Assembly (NCBI GenBank): GCA_032622095.1
Contig: CP136066.1
Location: 11,493,784 to 11,557,783, forward strand
Length of the DNA: 64,000 nucleotides
Source of the DNA: Siphonodentalium dalli
Taxonomy: Eukaryota > Mollusca > Scaphopoda > Gadilida > Siphonodentaliidae
Reading direction: 5' to 3'
Part shown: positions 63,309-64,000 of the stretch, one piece after another
Layout of the letters: each line of letters opens with the position of its first letter
Position numbering within the stretch: the stretch's first letter is position 1
Notes under the pieces: generated by a model
What the model was told of the DNA's origin: nothing
What the model saw: the letters and a program-made list of their open reading frames with translations, nothing else
Databases searched by the model: none
Position numbers and translations under genes: made by a program

Positions 63309-64000
63309 AGCGATAGGAGTTACACCGGCGATATAAAAATCAAATTGAATTGAATCTCGTTTACAGAGTAACGTAGTGATAGGAGTTACACCGGCGATAT
63401 AAAAATAAAATTGAATTGAATCTCATTTACAGAGTAACGCAGCGATAGGAGTTACACCGGCGATATAAAAATAAAATTGAATTGAATCTCATTTACAGAG
63501 TAACGTAGTGATAGGAGTTACACCGGCGATATAAAAATAAAATTGAATTGAATCTCATTTACAGAGTAACGTAGTGATAGGAGTTACACCGGCGATATAA
63601 AAATCAAATTGAATCTCATCTCGTTTACAGAGTAATGCAGCGATAGGAGTTACACCGGCGATATAAAAATAAAATTGAATTGAATCTCATTTACAGAGTA
63701 ACGTAGTGATAGGAGTTACACCGGCGATATAAAAATAAAATTGAATTGAATCTCGTTTACAGAGTAACGCAGTGATAGGAGTTACACCGGCGATATAAAA
63801 ATAAAATTGAATTGAATCTCGTTTACAGAGTAACGCAGTGATAGGAGTTATACCGGCGATATAAAAATCAAATTGAATTGAATCTCGTTTACAGAGTAAC
63901 GCAGCGATAGGAGTTACACCGGCGATATAAAAATCATATTGAATTGAATCTCATTTACAGAGTAACGTAGCGATAGGAGTTACACCGGCGATATAAAAAT

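Larger units (their letters stand above)
23422..64000 (+). repeat. 66-bp satellite array (about 615 monomers), continuing past the window
   Basis: Every 66 bp the words GTAACGCAGCGATAGG, ACACCGGCGATATAAAAAT and AATCTCGTTTACAGA recur, from 23422 to the last base, with no other DNA inserted. There are two main monomer types after CAAATTGAA: one has TTGAATCTCG, the other TCTCATCTCG. A third variation replaces TTTACAGAG with TTTAGTGAG. Length is strikingly constant; the exceptions are 61-bp units (for example near 23468-23528 and 32341, lacking five bases), 65-bp units (CTCATTACAGAG near 26943, 31431, 53066, 54974, 60655) and 67-bp units (51781, 59370). Function unknown; centromeric or heterochromatic satellite is the usual role. 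Minus-strand open frames of up to 137 codons exist only because 66 is divisible by three. Confidence 0.97.

Noticed and set aside
23422-64000. CRISPR-like regular repeat array
   Set aside because: The whole 66-bp unit repeats with no unique spacers, and the context is eukaryotic.
23422-64000. Centromere with a CENP-B box
   Set aside because: No sequence resembling a CENP-B box is seen in the monomer. A centromeric role remains possible but is unsupported.

Overview
This window looks like nuclear DNA from an invertebrate animal, probably marine. It is AT-rich and intron-bearing, with GT-AG splice sites on the minus strand. It is crowded with short inverted-repeat transposons and carries a tRNA-derived SINE. 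More than 60% of it is a simple 66-bp satellite. I see no bacterial operon, CRISPR array, rRNA or intact tRNA. I cannot name the species; a mollusc, hemichordate, echinoderm or amphioxus would all fit.

Region 1 (1-11.6 kb) holds no host gene that I can support and is a graveyard of DNA transposons. It contains TTAA-ended (piggyBac-like) elements carrying a striking 69-bp hairpin. It also has a G-rich-ended element with an 8-bp target duplication and a decayed MULE-type transposase (945-2102), a 530-bp fold-back element with a perfect 9-bp target duplication (7361-7890), TA-flanked palindromes, and an element nested inside another (5074-5389).

Region 2 (11.7-20.5 kb) carries the 3' part of one host gene on the minus strand. 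I assembled it from four exons whose splice phases agree: 20501-20319 (phase 0), 18161-17518 (starts phase 0, ends after two bases of a codon), 14488-14398 (supplies the third base, ends phase 0) and 12072-11710 (starts phase 0, ends in a stop). The second exon encodes a TIR-like domain and the last a Ser/Asn/Asp/Lys-rich tail. About 426 residues are visible and the 5' end is missing. All three introns are full of transposons: a fold-back element carrying a SINE, a hAT-like element with an 8-bp duplication, and a pair of oppositely oriented TTAA elements.

Region 3 (20.5-23.4 kb) is more inverted-repeat elements, ending with about 2.6 divergent copies of the 66-bp satellite unit and then a truncated inverted-repeat element.

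Region 4 (23.4-64 kb) is an unbroken satellite array of about 615 monomers that runs off the window. It is built of nested higher-order duplications of 20, 29, 73, 82, 85/86 and more monomers. Much of its variation falls at the five CpG sites of each monomer, as expected from methylation-driven decay. The apparent 22-residue-repeat proteins on its minus strand are a by-product of a 66-bp unit and are not genes. The most unusual items are the satellite with its outlying proto-monomers, the hairpin family whose loop-proximal stem has changed in a compensatory way, and the TIR-like gene whose upstream part would have to lie beyond the satellite.
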